Shown one piece after another: positions 50,569 through 63,324 of a DNA stretch of 64,000 nt. This DNA comes from Drosophila persimilis (Eukaryota > Arthropoda > Insecta > Diptera > Drosophilidae): positions 4,216,001-4,280,000 of the forward strand of contig NW_020825313.1 of the NCBI RefSeq assembly GCF_003286085.1. The letters are read 5' to 3'. The notes below the pieces were generated by a model that was not told the origin of the DNA, made no database searches, and saw only the letters and a list, made by a program, of their open reading frames with translations. The position numbers were made by a program, and so were the translations under genes. Within the stretch, counting starts at the first letter, position 1, and the number at the start of each line of letters is the position of its first letter.

Positions 50569-53559
50569 GGCAGCATGCGCTGCTCTCTTGCTCCACCTAG
50601 CCAAGGGTGGAGCCGACATAGTCCTCATTCAGGAGCCCTGGATCCTCGGAAACAGGGTCTCTGGTCTGAGGACTCCTGACTATAAGCTATACGTAGCTGA
50701 CTTCGCAGGTAAAACTCGCACCTGCATCCTTGCAAAAAGAGATTTGCACTTATTTTTGCTCCCAAATTTCAGCAATGAAGACCAAACAGCAGTGAGCCTC
50801 GAAGGCCAGGGGTGCTGACTGAGAATCTGCTCCACGTACGTGGGTCACGACCAACCAGACCCCCCTCCACAGGCGCTCAGGGCGCTAATCACAGACCAAG
50901 GACACCGGCCTAATCGTAGGGTGCGACGCCAATGCACACCACTGCCAGTGGGGAAGCACTGACACCAACGAAAGGGGTGATGGAAAGATGGTCCTTTTAA
51001 ATAGGGGGAGTGATCCCACCTTCATTATTAAAAACCGCAAGGAGGTCCTGGACCTCACACTTGCCTCTCATGAGTTACACGGGAACATCGCATCCTGGAG
51101 GGTCCTGGAAGAGCACTCCTTCTCGGACCACAGGTACGTGGAAACCGTATTCTCCTTTTCACTACCGAGACCAGCTCAATTTCGGAACCTCAGGCGGACA
51201 AACTGGGCTCGGTACTCAGACCACCTCTGTCGTGCTCTTCCTGAGACTCCACCTGAGGAGGAGATTTCCAGGGAAGCCACGACTCATCTTGTTAAACTAT
51301 TTACCGACGCCTGCAATGAGGCGCTCGATAAATCCTGCCCCTCTAGCAAGAGCAGAGGCCGGAAGAAATCTGAATGGTGGAATCCGAAACTAAGGGAACT
51401 CCGGAAAGCCTCCCGGAGACTTTTCAATAAAGCTAAGGCTGAAAACGCTGAGCAGAACTGGGCCGATTACAAGGCCAGTCTGTCAGTTTACAATAAAGAA
51501 CTGAGGAAAGCCCAACGCGCCTCATGGCGTAAGTTCTGTAGCGACATTGAGAATAACTCGGAAGCCTCGCGCTTGCGCAAAGTTCTCTCGAAGACTACAC
51601 CCACTCTGGGCTACCTGAAGAACGCCGACCAATCATGGACAACGTCCAGCAATGAGTCGCTAAATCTTCTCCTTAACACCCACTTTCCCGGCTGCGATGA
51701 AAACAGACCACACTACATCGCGGCTCCCTCCGTTGCCTCAAGTGTTATCATGAACCTGCTAAGCCAGGAGAACATTTCCTGGGCAATAAAAATCTTCAAG
51801 CCATTCAAGTCTGCGGGACCAGATGGCATCATCCCTGCCCAACTGATTCACGCTGGACAAAAAGCCACTAATTGGCTCAAAAGGATATACGAGGGAATCC
51901 TCTCCCATGGATATATCCCGGAAACCTGGCTTCATACCAAAGTCGTCTTCATCCCCAAGGCAGGCAAACCCTCGCACACTGCCCCCAAAGATTTCAGACC
52001 CATAAGTCTATCGTCCTTCCTTCTGAAGACGATGGAACGGCTTTTGGGGATGCATCTCACGGTAAATATTCCGCCCAGTCTATTCTCAGACTCCCAGCAT
52101 GCCTATCGGAAAGGAAGATCCACCGAAACGGCCCTACACACGATCACATCGATCATAGAAACGTCCCTCAACTGTAAGGAGTACACCCTGGTAGCCTTCC
52201 TCGACATAGAAGGCGCCTTTAATAACATCCTCCCGACCGCCATCACGGGTGCACTGACGGACCTGGGGGTTGACTCCCGGACGGTGAGCCTGATCGATCA
52301 GATGCTACAATGCGGACGGTTGAGGCGTCCACCAGATTTGTCAGTAGTCATCAGGTCATCATACGACCGATCATGCTCTATGGAGTGGTGTTATGGTGGC
52401 CACCCTTAGACAAAAGGACATGCCTCAATAAACTCAGCAGAGTTCAACGCATGGCAGAGCTATGCATAACTGGCGGGCTACGCACTACTGCAGGGGAAGC
52501 CCTGGATACTGTGCTGGACCTCTTCCCCATAGATCTCATGGGAAAGAAAGTGGCAACACTTTCCGCACTCAGAATGAGAGAAGCCAGACTGTGTAAAGCG
52601 TCCGCGATTGGGCACTCGGGAATCCTGACGAGACACCCGCAATTACCAGAGAGGACAGATTATTGTGTCCCTAGTGATCACCTCTCGACGCCTTTCCAGG
52701 TATCAATCCCACTTAGGGAGGACTAGGAGATGGGCGAACCAGGACCCGCAAATGCGGTTCACTTCTACACTGATGGCTCAAAGTTAGACGGCCGCGTGGG
52801 AGGCGGAGTCTACTGCAGCGAGCTGAACATCAGTCATTGCTTCAGGCTCCCGGACCACTGCAGTGTGTTCTAAGCGGAGGTTGTAGCCATCAAGGAGGCC
52901 ATTTCCATCGTCTCCAAACTACTTCTAGATACGCACTTAGTGTGCGTTTTCTCGGACAGCCAAGCAGCTATTAAAGCTCTAAGCTCAATAGCCACGAGAT
53001 CGCAGAGCAGTTAGACCTCTTCCTTATATGGGTCCCAGGCCACAGGGACATCGAGGGGAACGACGCCGCCGACGAGCTAGCAAGGCAGGGTACTACAATT
53101 CCTCTCCTTATGGAGAGGAAGCAGGTAGCGATGCCTCTGGCTACGTGCAAGCTCCTCACGCACGAATTGTTCGAGCAAAATGCCAATAGGAGATGGCAGC
53201 AAACCGTTTCCTGTAAAGTCTCAAGATTGATATGGCCATATCGATCGAAGAAGCGCTCAGCCGAGCTGTATAGGCTCAGCAGAGCACAGTGCTCTGCAGT
53301 TACTCGAGCCATTACGGGACACTGGCAGATCGGCACTCATGCCTCTAGACTGTCAATCCCTCATAACGACTTCTGCAGGAGTTGTCGCGACGAGGAAGAG
53401 GAGGAATCGGTCCCCCACTTCTTCTGCCACTGCCCGGCCCTTGGAAATCGTCGTCTTCGTATTCTCGGGGCCGCTTTCCTCACAGACATTTCGGACCTGT
53501 CCGAAATCAAACCGACCTTGTCCAGGTTCATCCAAGCCTCCGGATGGGACTACCCTTAA
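50528..53559 (+). pseudogene. LOA-like LINE ORF2, third copy (RT palm deleted)
   Basis: ATG 50528 opens MSLILLQINLHHCKAA with LIQEPW; the frame stops at 50816-50818 and resumes in the frame open from 50988. That frame has SFSDHRYVE and RT motifs SAGPDGIIPAQL, FIPKAGKPSH, FRPISLSSFLLK, HAYRKGRSTETAL and FLDIEGAFNN. Near 52310 sequence jumps to the thumb region (RPIMLYGVVLWW), so the palm with YADD is missing. RNase H from 52725 shows FYTDGSKLDGRVGGG, a TAG in place of a sense codon near 52870, AEVVAIKEAI and FSDSQAAI, then a second stop near 53012. The end (to 53559) has a CCHC-type motif (CRSCRDEEEE...HFFCHC). Confidence 0.85.
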
Positions 53560-53706
53560 TTTGCAACAGCCTGTTTCTCCACGGTTTTTAGGCACGGGAA
53601 GGGGCACACGCCCATGCGGCACCACAACGGACCTTCTACAGGTCCAAGTGAGCTTGGGAGGGTTTCATCACTCCCCCAGGCTACCGCCTGAACCTAACCT
53701 AACCTA

Positions 53707-54206
53707 TTTCAAATGTAATTTTTAAAAACATGTCTCCACGTTGGACCTGTAACCTGTGGAGTAGCTTACAGTTATGTATGTACATATGTACATGCAGTTA
53801 TAGAAAAAATAATAAAAACGGCTTTTTTTGTATACCTTTCGCAATTTTCTTCAGTGAATAATTTTTTTCAAGTTTCATAATTTTAATTGATTCTGTATCA
53901 AAATATATCAAAACAATAAGATTCAAAAAAACTAAAAAAAATTTTTTAATTTTGTAGGCTTGGCAAAAAAGTTTAAACACACTGAAATCATTTTTAAAAA
54001 TGGTGATGTTGTTTACTCTTATATTTTTCAGAATCGGTCGTGAAGTACATTGACGGATATTAAAAGAAAACATCCTAAATCTAAAATTTGAAAGCAAAAC
54101 AATGTCTGATAATGCCACAAAACTAAAATGTTACAAAAAAAACTGTTTTCTGTGTTTCAAAAATAAAACTTTCCTTTCCGTCATCGGAAGATCTAATTAA
54201 CTATCT
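53707..54206. other. AT-rich spacer, no gene seen
   Basis: Very A/T-rich with several A and T runs. The minus-strand frame at 53798-54118 is Phe/Lys/Ile-rich low complexity and not a credible gene. Confidence 0.6.
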
Positions 54207-54535
54207 TGGTTCAACTGTTAGTACCCGTACTATAATAAATAGACTGATTGGTGTCGATTAAAAGAACCAAAAATTTGGAAAGGTACCATTTCATACATAT
54301 GTAAACAATTTTCAGAAACCGAGTCGATTTCGCGAAGGGGCATTTTTCTCGTCCAAATTGGAATTTTATGCTGACTAAGAATTATTTTCTATTTGTGACA
54401 AACTGGGGGATTACATAGGACGTCACTGAATACCGTAGTGCCACAGCCAAATATTAAAGTTAAAAGTTAATCTACTAGAATTTGAAGCTTTCAAAAAGTA
54501 TTTGTCCTACCTTGAGCTCTGCCGTTTTCATACAT
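54207..54535. repeat. H repeat, copy B
   Basis: Matches 36850-37177 with only a few substitutions and one inserted base. It ends at the same GTTTTCATACAT where the LINE begins. Confidence 0.88.
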
Positions 54536-57500
54536 GGGTTAGGTTAACCCGGACGGCCCTCAGCGTGGCCACGCATAGGCCAATCTGGCCCTTAGTTATC
54601 CGGATAGGGGGCGTCCTTTTGGAGGCATCTTCCAGTGATGCCAGCACTGGGGCGCCCAGGTATCTCCTCCTTGCCCTTGAGAGAGCCGGACAGTAGCAGA
54701 TGAGATGTTCCAGGGTTTCGATAGCCCCAGGTTCATCACATTTCCTAAAACTGTCTCTGTTGGTGATGCCTAGCTTTGCTGCATGTGCAGCAGCCAGACA
54801 GTGACCTGTAAGTATTCCCACTAGCAATCTAAAGCCCTTTCGTGGTAGGTGCAGTAGGTAGTGGCTAAGTTTCTCGTTGCGTTCCTTGTACATTATCTTC
54901 GAGGTTCTGCAGGTGGTGGTACTGCTCCACCTGCTATCAGTCTGTGTTATAGCCTGCTTCTCTAGATCGCATTGCAGCGTTCTAAGGGAGACAGGCACGT
55001 TCTCGGTTCTCCTATTCTCCAGCCCGACGCCTTCCTTAGCTAGTACGTCCGCCGCTTCGTTTCCTTCGATGCCCTGGTGGCTGGGAACCCAATAGATCCG
55101 CACTGTCTTTGTCGTGCTTAGGATGTCTAATGCCTCCCTGCTCGCCAAGACACTTCTGGAACTGACCGCGGACGACTGCATGGATCTTATCGCCGCTTGG
55201 CTGTCGACGAATAGGTTGACCGCATCGTGTGCTCGTTCTGTGAGGAGAGCGACCTCCGCTGCTTTCCCGATGGCAAAAACTTCTGCCTGGAATATGCTGC
55301 ATTGGTCCGGTAGCTTATACAACAGCCTTATCTCAGGCTCTGTACAGTATAGGCCCGCTCCTACTCCTCCGTCCATCTTGGAGCCGTCTGTGTATATATT
55401 GAGGTGCTCAGTTTGGTCCCTTCCAATTTTCCAGTCTTCAGGTCCCAAAGATGTGGTTGTTTTGACGTCAAGGCAAGTTTGGGGGGTCATGTAATCAGTT
55501 GATCTGGTCATGTCCCTGCCAATTGAACTGTGCCCGTACCCTTGTATCGATAGATTTCCTGATGCTATAAGGCGTTGTGCTGCCTTTCCCGCAATCAGGC
55601 GAGCGTGAATGTCCAGGGGGTCGATTCCGAGTACAGTTTCGAGTGCTTTTGTTGGGGTTGACCTCAGCGCCCCTGTAATACAGAGCAGAGCCTGTCGCTG
55701 AGTCTTTTCCATAAGCTTATGGTATGTCTTCTTTTCAGTAGCCTGCCACCACACTAAGGCTCCATACAGCAGAGTTGGTCGCACCACCGAGATGTAGATC
55801 CAGTGCATTAGAGCAGGTGGATGCATAAAGCGCAATGGTAGCCTTCTTCACCTTTTCCACTACATTGGGCCTCCATGCCAGCTTTCTGTCCAGTACTGTG
55901 CCTAGGTATTTCAACTGTGATTTTGGAGTCAGCCTAGTTTGGTCAATTTTCGGGGGGATCCATATCGGTACCTTGTACCTCTTGGTAAAGAGGATAAGGT
56001 CCGTCTTGTCCGCGTTGATACTGAGTCCTACCTCTTGCGCCCACGCACGTATCTCCCTGAGTGTACGTTCCATTATGGAGCTGAGGGTCGATGGACATAC
56101 ACCCGTAATAAGTATGCTTATGTCGTCTGCATAAGCTGTTATTTTTGGGGGCCTTCCTTTCAAATCTCTTAATGAGGTCGTCGACCACCAAATTCCACAG
56201 TAGTGGCGACAGGACTCCACCTTGAGGTGTGCCTCTGTGTGCCCCCTTTACCATGGAAGCAATGCCCCACTCCGATTGCACCCGTCTACAACTTAGGAGG
56301 TTTTTTTATCCAGACGTTGATTGCAGGGTGTATGTTATTCGCTTCTAGGCGACTTGTTATTGCGGTTGTGGCCACGTTGTTGAATGCTCCTGAGATGTCC
56401 ACAAATGCTCCCAAAGCATACTTTTTGTTGTGAAGGGCGCTCTCGATGGTGGCTACTATCGAGTGTAGTGCCGTCCCCACTGATTTCCCCTTGGTGTAGG
56501 CGTGTTGGTTTGTGGACATCAGTCCCCCTACCTCATTCCTGATGTGAAAATCCAAAAGCTTTTCTAGTGTCTTTTGGTATAAAGGAGGTCTTACCTCCTC
56601 CTTATCGGTCTGTAATCCTTGGGACTCACGTGGCTGCAATTTCCTGCCTTAGGGAGGAAGACAACTCTCGAGGTTCTCCATTGGAAGGGGATATAGCCCG
56701 TACTTAGGCATGCTGAGTACATTGCGAAAAGCCATGTCGTAATAACCTCTTTGGTCAACTGCATCATGGCTGGGAATATCCCGTCCAGTCCTGGTGCGCG
56801 AAGGAGTCTATGGCCCATTGGATTCTTTTAGTGGTTAACAAACCTATTGGGGGGAGCTGTTCCTCAGTTGCTAGGTCCTGATGCTCCTTGGCGTCAGTGA
56901 CCTCGGTGCATCCAGGGAAGTGCGCCTCCATTAGTGCTGTTAGGGCTTCTTTACTGCCCTTTGTCCACTGTCCGTTGTCTAGTTTTAGTTGGCTCTGTAC
57001 TGTGGGCTGCTTTGAAAGCAGCTTCCGGAGCCTAGCGGTTTCGGGCACTTTCTCGATGTTGGAGCAGAAGTTTCTCCACGAGTTCCTTTGTGCCTTACGT
57101 ATTTCCTTCTTGTAGCTCCTAAGTAGGATTTTATATTCCTCATTGACAATCTCTTCGTTCGCTTGTTTGGCGATCATGAAGAATTCCTTGAGGTTGTTCC
57201 TTTGGAGAGAGAGATCTCGGTTCCACCAGAGTGGCTTGGACCTCCTCTTCGTTCTCGAGGGTTGGCACGATGCATGGTAGGCGTTCAGTAACTCGTTGGA
57301 TAGGGTCTTTAGGGACTTCTCTATATCCTTCGCAGATTTCACTGAACCCGGATTCGCGAGATTCGAAGTAACTGTCTTTTTAAACTTTACCCAGTTTGTG
57401 TTCCGGGGGTTTCTATAGACTGTTATCTTCGAAGAGTGTTTGAATTCGCACTTGAACTGAATGTACTTATGGTTTGAGAAGGATGGTCTTTCGAGAACTC

Positions 57501-58105
57501 TCCAGTCAGATACCAAGGTACTCTTTCCCGTTACAAGAGTTAGGTCTAGCACGTTTGACGAGGTGGGACCCACGAAGGTGTGTTCCTCCCCCACGTTTTC
57601 TACGTCTAAGTTAGTGGATAAGATAAAGTCTAGGAGTGACTCACCTCTATCGTTGATGTCAGGGCTTCCCCACACATTGTGATGGGCGTTGGCGTCTGCA
57701 CCGATGAGGAGTTGGAGATTTTTGGAGCCGGCTTCTGTCACCAGACTCCTAAGTTCTTCCGGTGGGGCGGGCCTGTCGTGTGCCATGTAGCAGGAAGCTG
57801 CCATTAGGCGCTTTTCCTCGCTCTCCAGCATCACCACCGTCAGGTCATCCGTGCTGTAATGAGACATAAGATGAGCATGGATTCCCTTCCGTACGAGTAC
57901 GGCGGTTCTGTGCCTGCTTACCGATGTTGAGTAGAGAAGGCTGTAAGGCCCCGGCCACAGAGTTGCCTGACGCAATCCACGGCTCCTGGACTAAAGCTAT
58001 GTCGGCGGGCCCTTGCTCCATGGCAATGAGGAGCTCCGCCGACGCTACCTTGCTTTTATGAAGATTGAGTTGCAGCACCCTTAGTGTCATGGGTGGCAAA
58101 CTCAA
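54528..58105 (-). pseudogene. LOA-like LINE ORF2, copy B
   Basis: Start at 58105 (MSLPPMTLRVLQLN, or the inner ATG as in copy A). Endonuclease and the beginning of RT form one long frame (57975-56764) with GADANAHH, FVGPTSSNVLDLTL (partly lost in copy A) and SFSNHKYIQF. RT then breaks at the shared site near 56590, near 56305, and by an extra G near 56150 just before AYADD. A deletion near 55820 also shifts the frame. The last frame (55835-54528, 435 residues) holds RNase H (YTDGSKMDGG, FQAEVFAI, FVDSQAAI, WVPSHQGIEGNEAADVL) and the zinc motif. Here SHQGIEGNEAAD is complete, whereas copy A lacks three residues. Confidence 0.88.
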
Positions 58106-59260
58106 CCTCGCACGACGGGTTGACTATGATTGTCAGGTCACCGTCCTCCTCCTCCTCCGAGTCGTCCAGCGCAAGACCCTGGGCGTCCTCCACTATGGTC
58201 TCCAGACCTAAGTCCTTCTCGACCTTAGCCGTAGGTATACGCTACCTACGCCCCACGCCATCTTCCCGAACTTGGGATATAAGATGTCCTCCGCCTCCTT
58301 GCTGATCTGGAGGATCACGTGCTGGCCCCCCTTGTTGGGTAATGGGCTACGGGCGTGCAGAACCTTCCAGTCAGCCGTTGGCACGTCCGGATCTTGCCTC
58401 TGCAGCAGCTTGAGTGCTCGCACCCCCTGGACAGCTATGGGGAAGAGCACCTTCGCTTTTTCTATGGACGGGATCAGCTCCCTGTCTACCACCTCCAGCT
58501 TGGCCCCCTCCCACAGAGCTTCCAGTAGGGTCACCTTCTGCACCAGCCACTGCCGCGTTGTGTCGTCATTACACTTGAGGATTTTGACCCCGTTCAGCCA
58601 TCCCGCTCCATCGAACGTTGGCATGGGAGCGCTAGGGTCCTCCTCCATTCGCGAGAATAGTGCCTCGACGAGCTGCGCGTGGACTAACTTCCACTGCGCC
58701 GCCGTCATCTTCCCGTTCTCGTCGCTGCGGTCGATCAAGGCCACAATGAGATGTCTCTTGGACACCTTGCTCATGGCCTTCTGTCTCGGCTTCCTCGTCT
58801 TCGGCTGGGGGGTGGCCTCCTTGGGCCCACGTTGCCGCTTGCTCGCCGGAGTGTCTTTGGCAGCACTCTCGATCGAGCGATGCCTCTTGGTGGCCAACAT
58901 CTCCTCCACCTTGTTGGCGAATCCACCGTTTGTTGCCTTCATCTGGGGCAACTGCGCGTAGTGTTCGCGGCCCTCCTGTACCCGTTGCTCAGCCCAGGCT
59001 AGCTTGGACTTCTCCTCTTGGGAGATATCCGCCTTGCCCCGGAGCCGGCTCAGTAACTTGAGGGCCGCCTTATACTGAGCTTTTGCCTTCATCCCCTCCC
59101 TGGAACGCTTCGGCCCTTCCCTACGCAGGGAGCTGGTACCTGGTTCCGGCGAGCGGAGAAGGCTTTCCTCTTCGGTCTTGCTAATGGATAGCTCCGGGTC
59201 CGAGTCAGCGTCGACAACGGCACCCGCGCGGCTCACCCTGCAACGCGTCGTTTTTGTGGC
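54536..59260 (-). mobile_element. LOA-like LINE, second family, copy B (longer)
   Basis: The minus-strand LINE matches copy A from 3' end to 58386, then continues through a full-length-looking ORF1 to about 59240. Compared with copy A it has its own deletions (near 55820, 56 bp near 58224), a G insertion near 56145 and T insertions near 56305. It shares the older lesions near 56590 and 57960 with copy A. Confidence 0.88.
58208..59236 (-). CDS. LOA-like LINE ORF1 protein, long open frame
   Basis: A 342-residue open frame, the longest ORF1 in the window. It starts MSRAGAVVDADSDPELS and has a charged, probably helical region (QYKAALKLLSRLRGKADISQ), a basic segment (SKRQRGPKEATPQPKTRK), then a DUF4780-like domain: RHLIVALIDRSDENGK, AAQWKLVHAQLVEALF, FDGAGWLNGVKILKC, PTADWKVLHA. 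It ends after YLRLRSRRT because a 56-bp deletion near 58224 changes the frame before the acidic tail kept in copy A. ORF1 proteins of this clade coat element RNA. Apart from its last residues the frame looks intact; expression is unknown. Confidence 0.82.
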   Translation of the reverse strand: MSRAGAVVDADSDPELSISKTEEESLLRSPEPGTSSLRREGPKRSREGMKAKAQYKAALKLLSRLRGKADISQEEKSKLAWAEQRVQEGREHYAQLPQMKATNGGFANKVEEMLATKRHRSIESAAKDTPASKRQRGPKEATPQPKTRKPRQKAMSKVSKRHLIVALIDRSDENGKMTAAQWKLVHAQLVEALFSRMEEDPSAPMPTFDGAGWLNGVKILKCNDDTTRQWLVQKVTLLEALWEGAKLEVVDRELIPSIEKAKVLFPIAVQGVRALKLLQRQDPDVPTADWKVLHARSPLPNKGGQHVILQISKEAEDILYPKFGKMAWGVGSVYLRLRSRRT

Positions 59261-59628
59261 AATAGTATTACAACTGACATGACCTGCTCCCGCCCTCTGA
59301 TACTAACATATTTAAGAGTCTGCGTAGACTTATAATTTCTGGGTTAAAATTATAGAAATAAAATAAAGCATTTAACTTATGGTATGTAGCTTTGTTTTAT
59401 TTTAAGCTAAATTTGCAGAAATGCATACATTATTAAGTTTTGAGCTTACGGTTTATATACTTATAAAATTACACAGCTCAAAAAAATGCAATGGTCTAAG
59501 ACACTGCAGACTTTAAAATACCATTAACACACCAATACGTCATAAGTATACGAAGGTTGAAAACAATGTTCTTGTGATGAATTTCAGTTTAGTTCAATAC
59601 ACGTGTGTTTGCGATTTCTTGCTGAAAT
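59261..59628. other. Spacer, no gene seen
   Basis: AT-rich sequence between the LINE 5' end and the Ulysses-like LTR. No recognisable feature. Confidence 0.55.
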
Positions 59629-61428
59629 TATAGTGGACAACGATTAGTAGGACTGATGTTTTCCTCAGAGGTCGACCAGCACGCTATCATTCCGGCTACT
59701 GTCTCGTCGGCAAAAGGGTGGTGTTCTTTTTATTTGTCTATTCTGAGACCTACGATATTTATTTTTATATTAAAAGAGCGTGCAAGAAACTTAACGACAT
59801 GTACAAGTACAATTCCAGAACCGGAGAGAAACAAAACTTTTGGCCATTACGTGCCATTTGTGCATACGACACGAACGGATCAAAAGTCGTCCTCAGCTGG
59901 AATGAAGGACCACGCCCACCCTTCCTTGGTCATAATCTGTCATCTTCCTCTATTCTCTATGACCCTTTTCTTTAGGGCTCGCTACTACAGGGGCTGGGTA
60001 TCGGAAATCAAGATCAACGTTTAAGGAGACATTATAAATTTATTCATTAATAGCTAAAATTTAAATACATTACTAGCACTTAGTTTACCCTCTCCAAATA
60101 TTTTCAATTTCCCTTAACTTAACTCCCCTGCGCTTAAACTTGGTTTTATTTTTATTCTTCGAAACTCAAAGGTTGGCCTTGCTGCGTCAGCAGCTGATCC
60201 CCTCTCTCAAACTTAAACGCTCGATTGACGGCTCGACAGACTTACAAAGTAAACGCATTTCTTTTTCGTTTTTCCCCAATAGAACAAGTGTGATTTAGCG
60301 AATTGTCATCATCGGCAGAACCGATTATTAAAATGACTTCGCTTTATGGTTTTATTTACTCACTGTTTCTTTGTTGTGTTGCGGTCCATCGGCGAAAGCG
60401 CTTTCTCGATGCCAGCTGACAAATCTTCGTGAGGTATCAAGAGTGTTTTTTTTATTTACTTTTTTCTGTTTGTTGTACCTGTATGTGTAAACTGGCACTT
60501 GCACTCACACTCGCCCTAGGAGAGCACAACGAAATCCCCCTTACCCCTTTGCGGTAGAATTAATAGGTATGTTTTTATCTTTAGCTTATTATAAATTCAT
60601 TATTTTACTCATTTGCTCTACTTCCTTTTCCTATTCTTTTCTCCTTTCCCGTCCACTCGCACTCTCTCTCCATCTGCGTGCGACCGAAAATTTGAGCCGA
60701 TCCCGCTACCTTTCCGCTAACTCGCTCTGGCTTTTCGGTTTCGGTTCAACCACTGGAGTTCTATGAAACTGCGGCACTGAGACGAAGTGTTCTTCCGTTT
60801 ACAAAAAAAGTTTGATCGAAAATTGGTTTTCGTTTTCTTCTGATCTGCTCGCGATACACGACATGCTGCTTCCCAACGGCAACTGTCTCTTTCTTCAGCT
60901 CGTTAGGCCAGCCTTGGTCGACTTATTCTCGTCTCTGCTTTGTTCTAGTTTCCCCTTGTTTATGGTTCCCCTCTGCTTTGCATTCCCCTTGCCAGGTGCA
61001 TTTATGTTGAAGCGGTGCTCTTTTTTCCTTGAGATTGAACTGAGATTCGGGTAGGCCAGCCTTAGTCGAATTATTATCGCCTCTGCTGCGCTCTAGGTTC
61101 CCCTTGTTTATGGTTCCCCTCTGCTAGGTTGATCAGCGTACCGAATTCCTGAGCTTCGCTAGAAGCTACCAGTTGGCTCAGTGTCCAAGACGAAAAAGAG
61201 CGAATGCCATTCTGCCTCGATACTCGGACCCCACTTTCTCTGCTCGACCCTTCAACTGTCAACTTCCATTACTCTTTCCTCAGATACGATCTTTGACCTA
61301 TAGGTGGCGCGTTTATTTTTCTTTTTCTTCCACCCCCAGTGCTGTTAGGACGCACAGTTGTACCTGAATTTTGGTCTGCCGAGTTATTCCCCGAGTGAAT
61401 TTCCCCCAAAGCTACAGGGCACTTTACA
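59629..61428 (-). repeat. Ulysses-like 3' LTR (copy 2)
   Basis: The plus strand begins TATAGTGGACAACG and ends CTTTACA. It matches 5823-6240 plus 14674-16292, with ~225 bp missing near 61127. At about 60020-60030 it shows the uninterrupted AAGGAGACATTATAAA that element 2 split in copy 1. The inner flank on the minus strand is GGCAGGGGGGAATT, a good polypurine tract, which fixes this as the 3' LTR. Confidence 0.85.
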
Positions 61429-61523
61429 AATTCCCCCCTGCCAAAATCAGACTTGGGGTAGTGAGACAGAGCTGTCCCACGACCGAAAGCACAAGGCTGA
61501 TCCAACCCGTAGCTTAGGTGCCA

Positions 61524-62568
61524 CTACTGCCGCATGTCCTTCGCATGATACCTGCCAATACTTTTACCCTGTAAATCTTCTAGTTCATTGATAGAATTCC
61601 CTATCTTTTTCCGAACTCTCGCCTTCACAAATACCTTGCCAAGTTTTGCATTGTAACCAGCTGAGAAACTGCTTTGCTTAAAATTTCTCCTAAATACCTC
61701 TTGTCCAACTTTATACGACACTTCCCGAGATCTTTTATCATACTGCCGCTGATTACGCTCATTTTGCTTTTGCATGACCTCGCTGGCCTTTTTCCGGATT
61801 ACTTCCAGCGAATCTTCTTTCCTAAAACTTGCTGCCCTGTCTTCCAGCAATTTTAACGACCTCAGAAGTGAATAAGTTTCCCCGGATGTGATCATCTGCT
61901 GACCAAACACCATATTGTAAGGAGTAGCCCCTATACCGATCGATTGCCGATCTTAGGGCGCAGCAAATGCTGCTCAGATGCTCATCCCAATCCTTCTGAT
62001 CCGGTCGAACATATGCTCTAATGGCAGCGATAACCGAGCGATTTACTCGCTCCAATGCATTTGCTTGCGGCGCATGCACGGCCGTCAACGTATGCTTTAC
62101 TCTGTGAGTTCTCAATAGATGCTGCAACGCGTCTGCTCTAAACTGGGAGCCATTGTCTGAGAAAATGGTTTCCGGTACGCCAAACGTGTGGAACAGTTCC
62201 TCCTTGAGATACCTTATTACCACCTCTGCTGTTAATTTCTTGACGGGCTTTAGAAAAACAAATTTCGAATAGTGATCTAGTACAATAAATATCCCAACAT
62301 GTCCGCTTCGCGATCTTGGATATGGCCCCAGAAAGTCGATGTAGAGCCTGTGGAAAAACCTCTGTGATTCCGCCGGCATTCCAATAGGAGGTCTTAAAGT
62401 GTTGTTGGGTGGTTTTGTTGTTTTGCATTGACTGCAGGCATTTATGTGTGTCTTCACGTCATTCAGCAGACCCGGCCAATAATAATAGCGCCTGATACGC
62501 TCCAAAGTCTTATGTATCCCTCCATGGGAGGCCAAGGGATGGTCATGTGCCAACACTTCCTTTATCAT
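61524..62568 (-). pseudogene. pol: Ty3/Gypsy integrase of element 6 (frameshifted)
   Basis: The frame 62568-61822 has the zinc finger (HPLASHGGIHKTL, CSQCKTTKPP) and the full triad: Asp in DFLGPYPRS, Asp in FSDNGSQF and Glu in ALERVNRS. A frame change near 61850-61910 leads to the C-terminal part (61913-61524), with a Lys/Arg-rich helix (KQNERNQRQYDKRSR) and an end resembling chromodomain-free Gypsy integrases. An in-frame stop near 62580 separates it from RNase H. It lies ~85 bp from the polypurine tract. Confidence 0.88.
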
Positions 62569-62580
62569 CTCCTTCGGTAA

Positions 62581-63324
62581 CTAGAGCTTCCATGCAAAAT
62601 AATCATGCACTAGATCCCCTGTTGAGTGTTCTGCTCGACGATAGATCAAACCATCAACAGCTTTTACATCTGGCAGCTTCGAACTATGGGCTTCTACACG
62701 CTCTACTAGATCTAAATAATCTGCCGATTTAAAGTGTGGGGAATCTGTATCCACCAATAGCCCCTGGTTCATATCCATAGCCGCTATGTCATCTTCATGG
62801 ACTCTCGATAAAACGTAAGGTACTACATTTAACTTCCCTTTTCTGTGCTCAATCTTAAATCGAAAGCCTTGGAGTTTGAGGGCCCATCTAGCTAATCTTG
62901 AGTGCAGGTCGCTTTGTGACATTAGCCACTTTAATGAGGCGTGGTCCGTGATATCCGTAAACTCGTGGCCCTCGACATACGCCCAAAATCGCTTTCTGCT
63001 GACCAGTGCAGCTAAGCACTCCTGCTCCGTAACGGTATAATTTCTCTGTGCTCTATTTAATTTTTTTGACACAAAAGCGATGGGTAATTCCTCTCCCTCG
63101 TCCGTCTTCTGAACTAGCACCCCTCCAACTCCTGATTTGCTTGCATCGCAATGGATGTAAAATGGCTTAGTGAAGTCTGGGTTACGCAAAACAGGAGCAC
63201 TGCAGAGCAATTCTTTCAGCCGCTCAAATGCTTTTTCTCCCTCACTGGACATGACAAATTTCTGCTTTGATTTCAGCAGATCAGTCAATGGAGCTGAAAC
63301 TGAAGCAAATCTGCAAAACTGCAA
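62581..63324 (-). pseudogene. pol: Ty3/Gypsy RNase H region of element 6, one catalytic Asp changed
   Basis: The frame starts in the RT connection (FASVSAPLTDLL, EKAFERLKELL) and covers RNase H: IHCDASKSGVGGVLV, VTEQECLAAL and ITDHASLKWLM. The fourth acidic position, normally in V-P-D-A-L-S-R, reads VVPYVLSRV, so Tyr replaces Asp. The upstream edge is a frame break with RT near 63285-63340. Confidence 0.88.

Larger units (their letters stand above)
49633..53706 (+). mobile_element. LOA-like LINE, third copy, plus strand
   Basis: ORF1, endonuclease, RT, RNase H and a C-terminal zinc motif occur in order on the plus strand. The 3' end is GCCTGAACCTAACCTAACCT near 53706. It is closer in motif wording to the 30-36 kb LINE (QINLHHCKAA) than to the 37-41 kb one. 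Frameshifts, stops and an RT deletion make it inactive. Confidence 0.85.

Noticed and set aside
53798-54118. 106-residue minus-strand frame in the spacer
   Set aside because: Low-complexity Phe/Ile/Lys composition from A/T runs.
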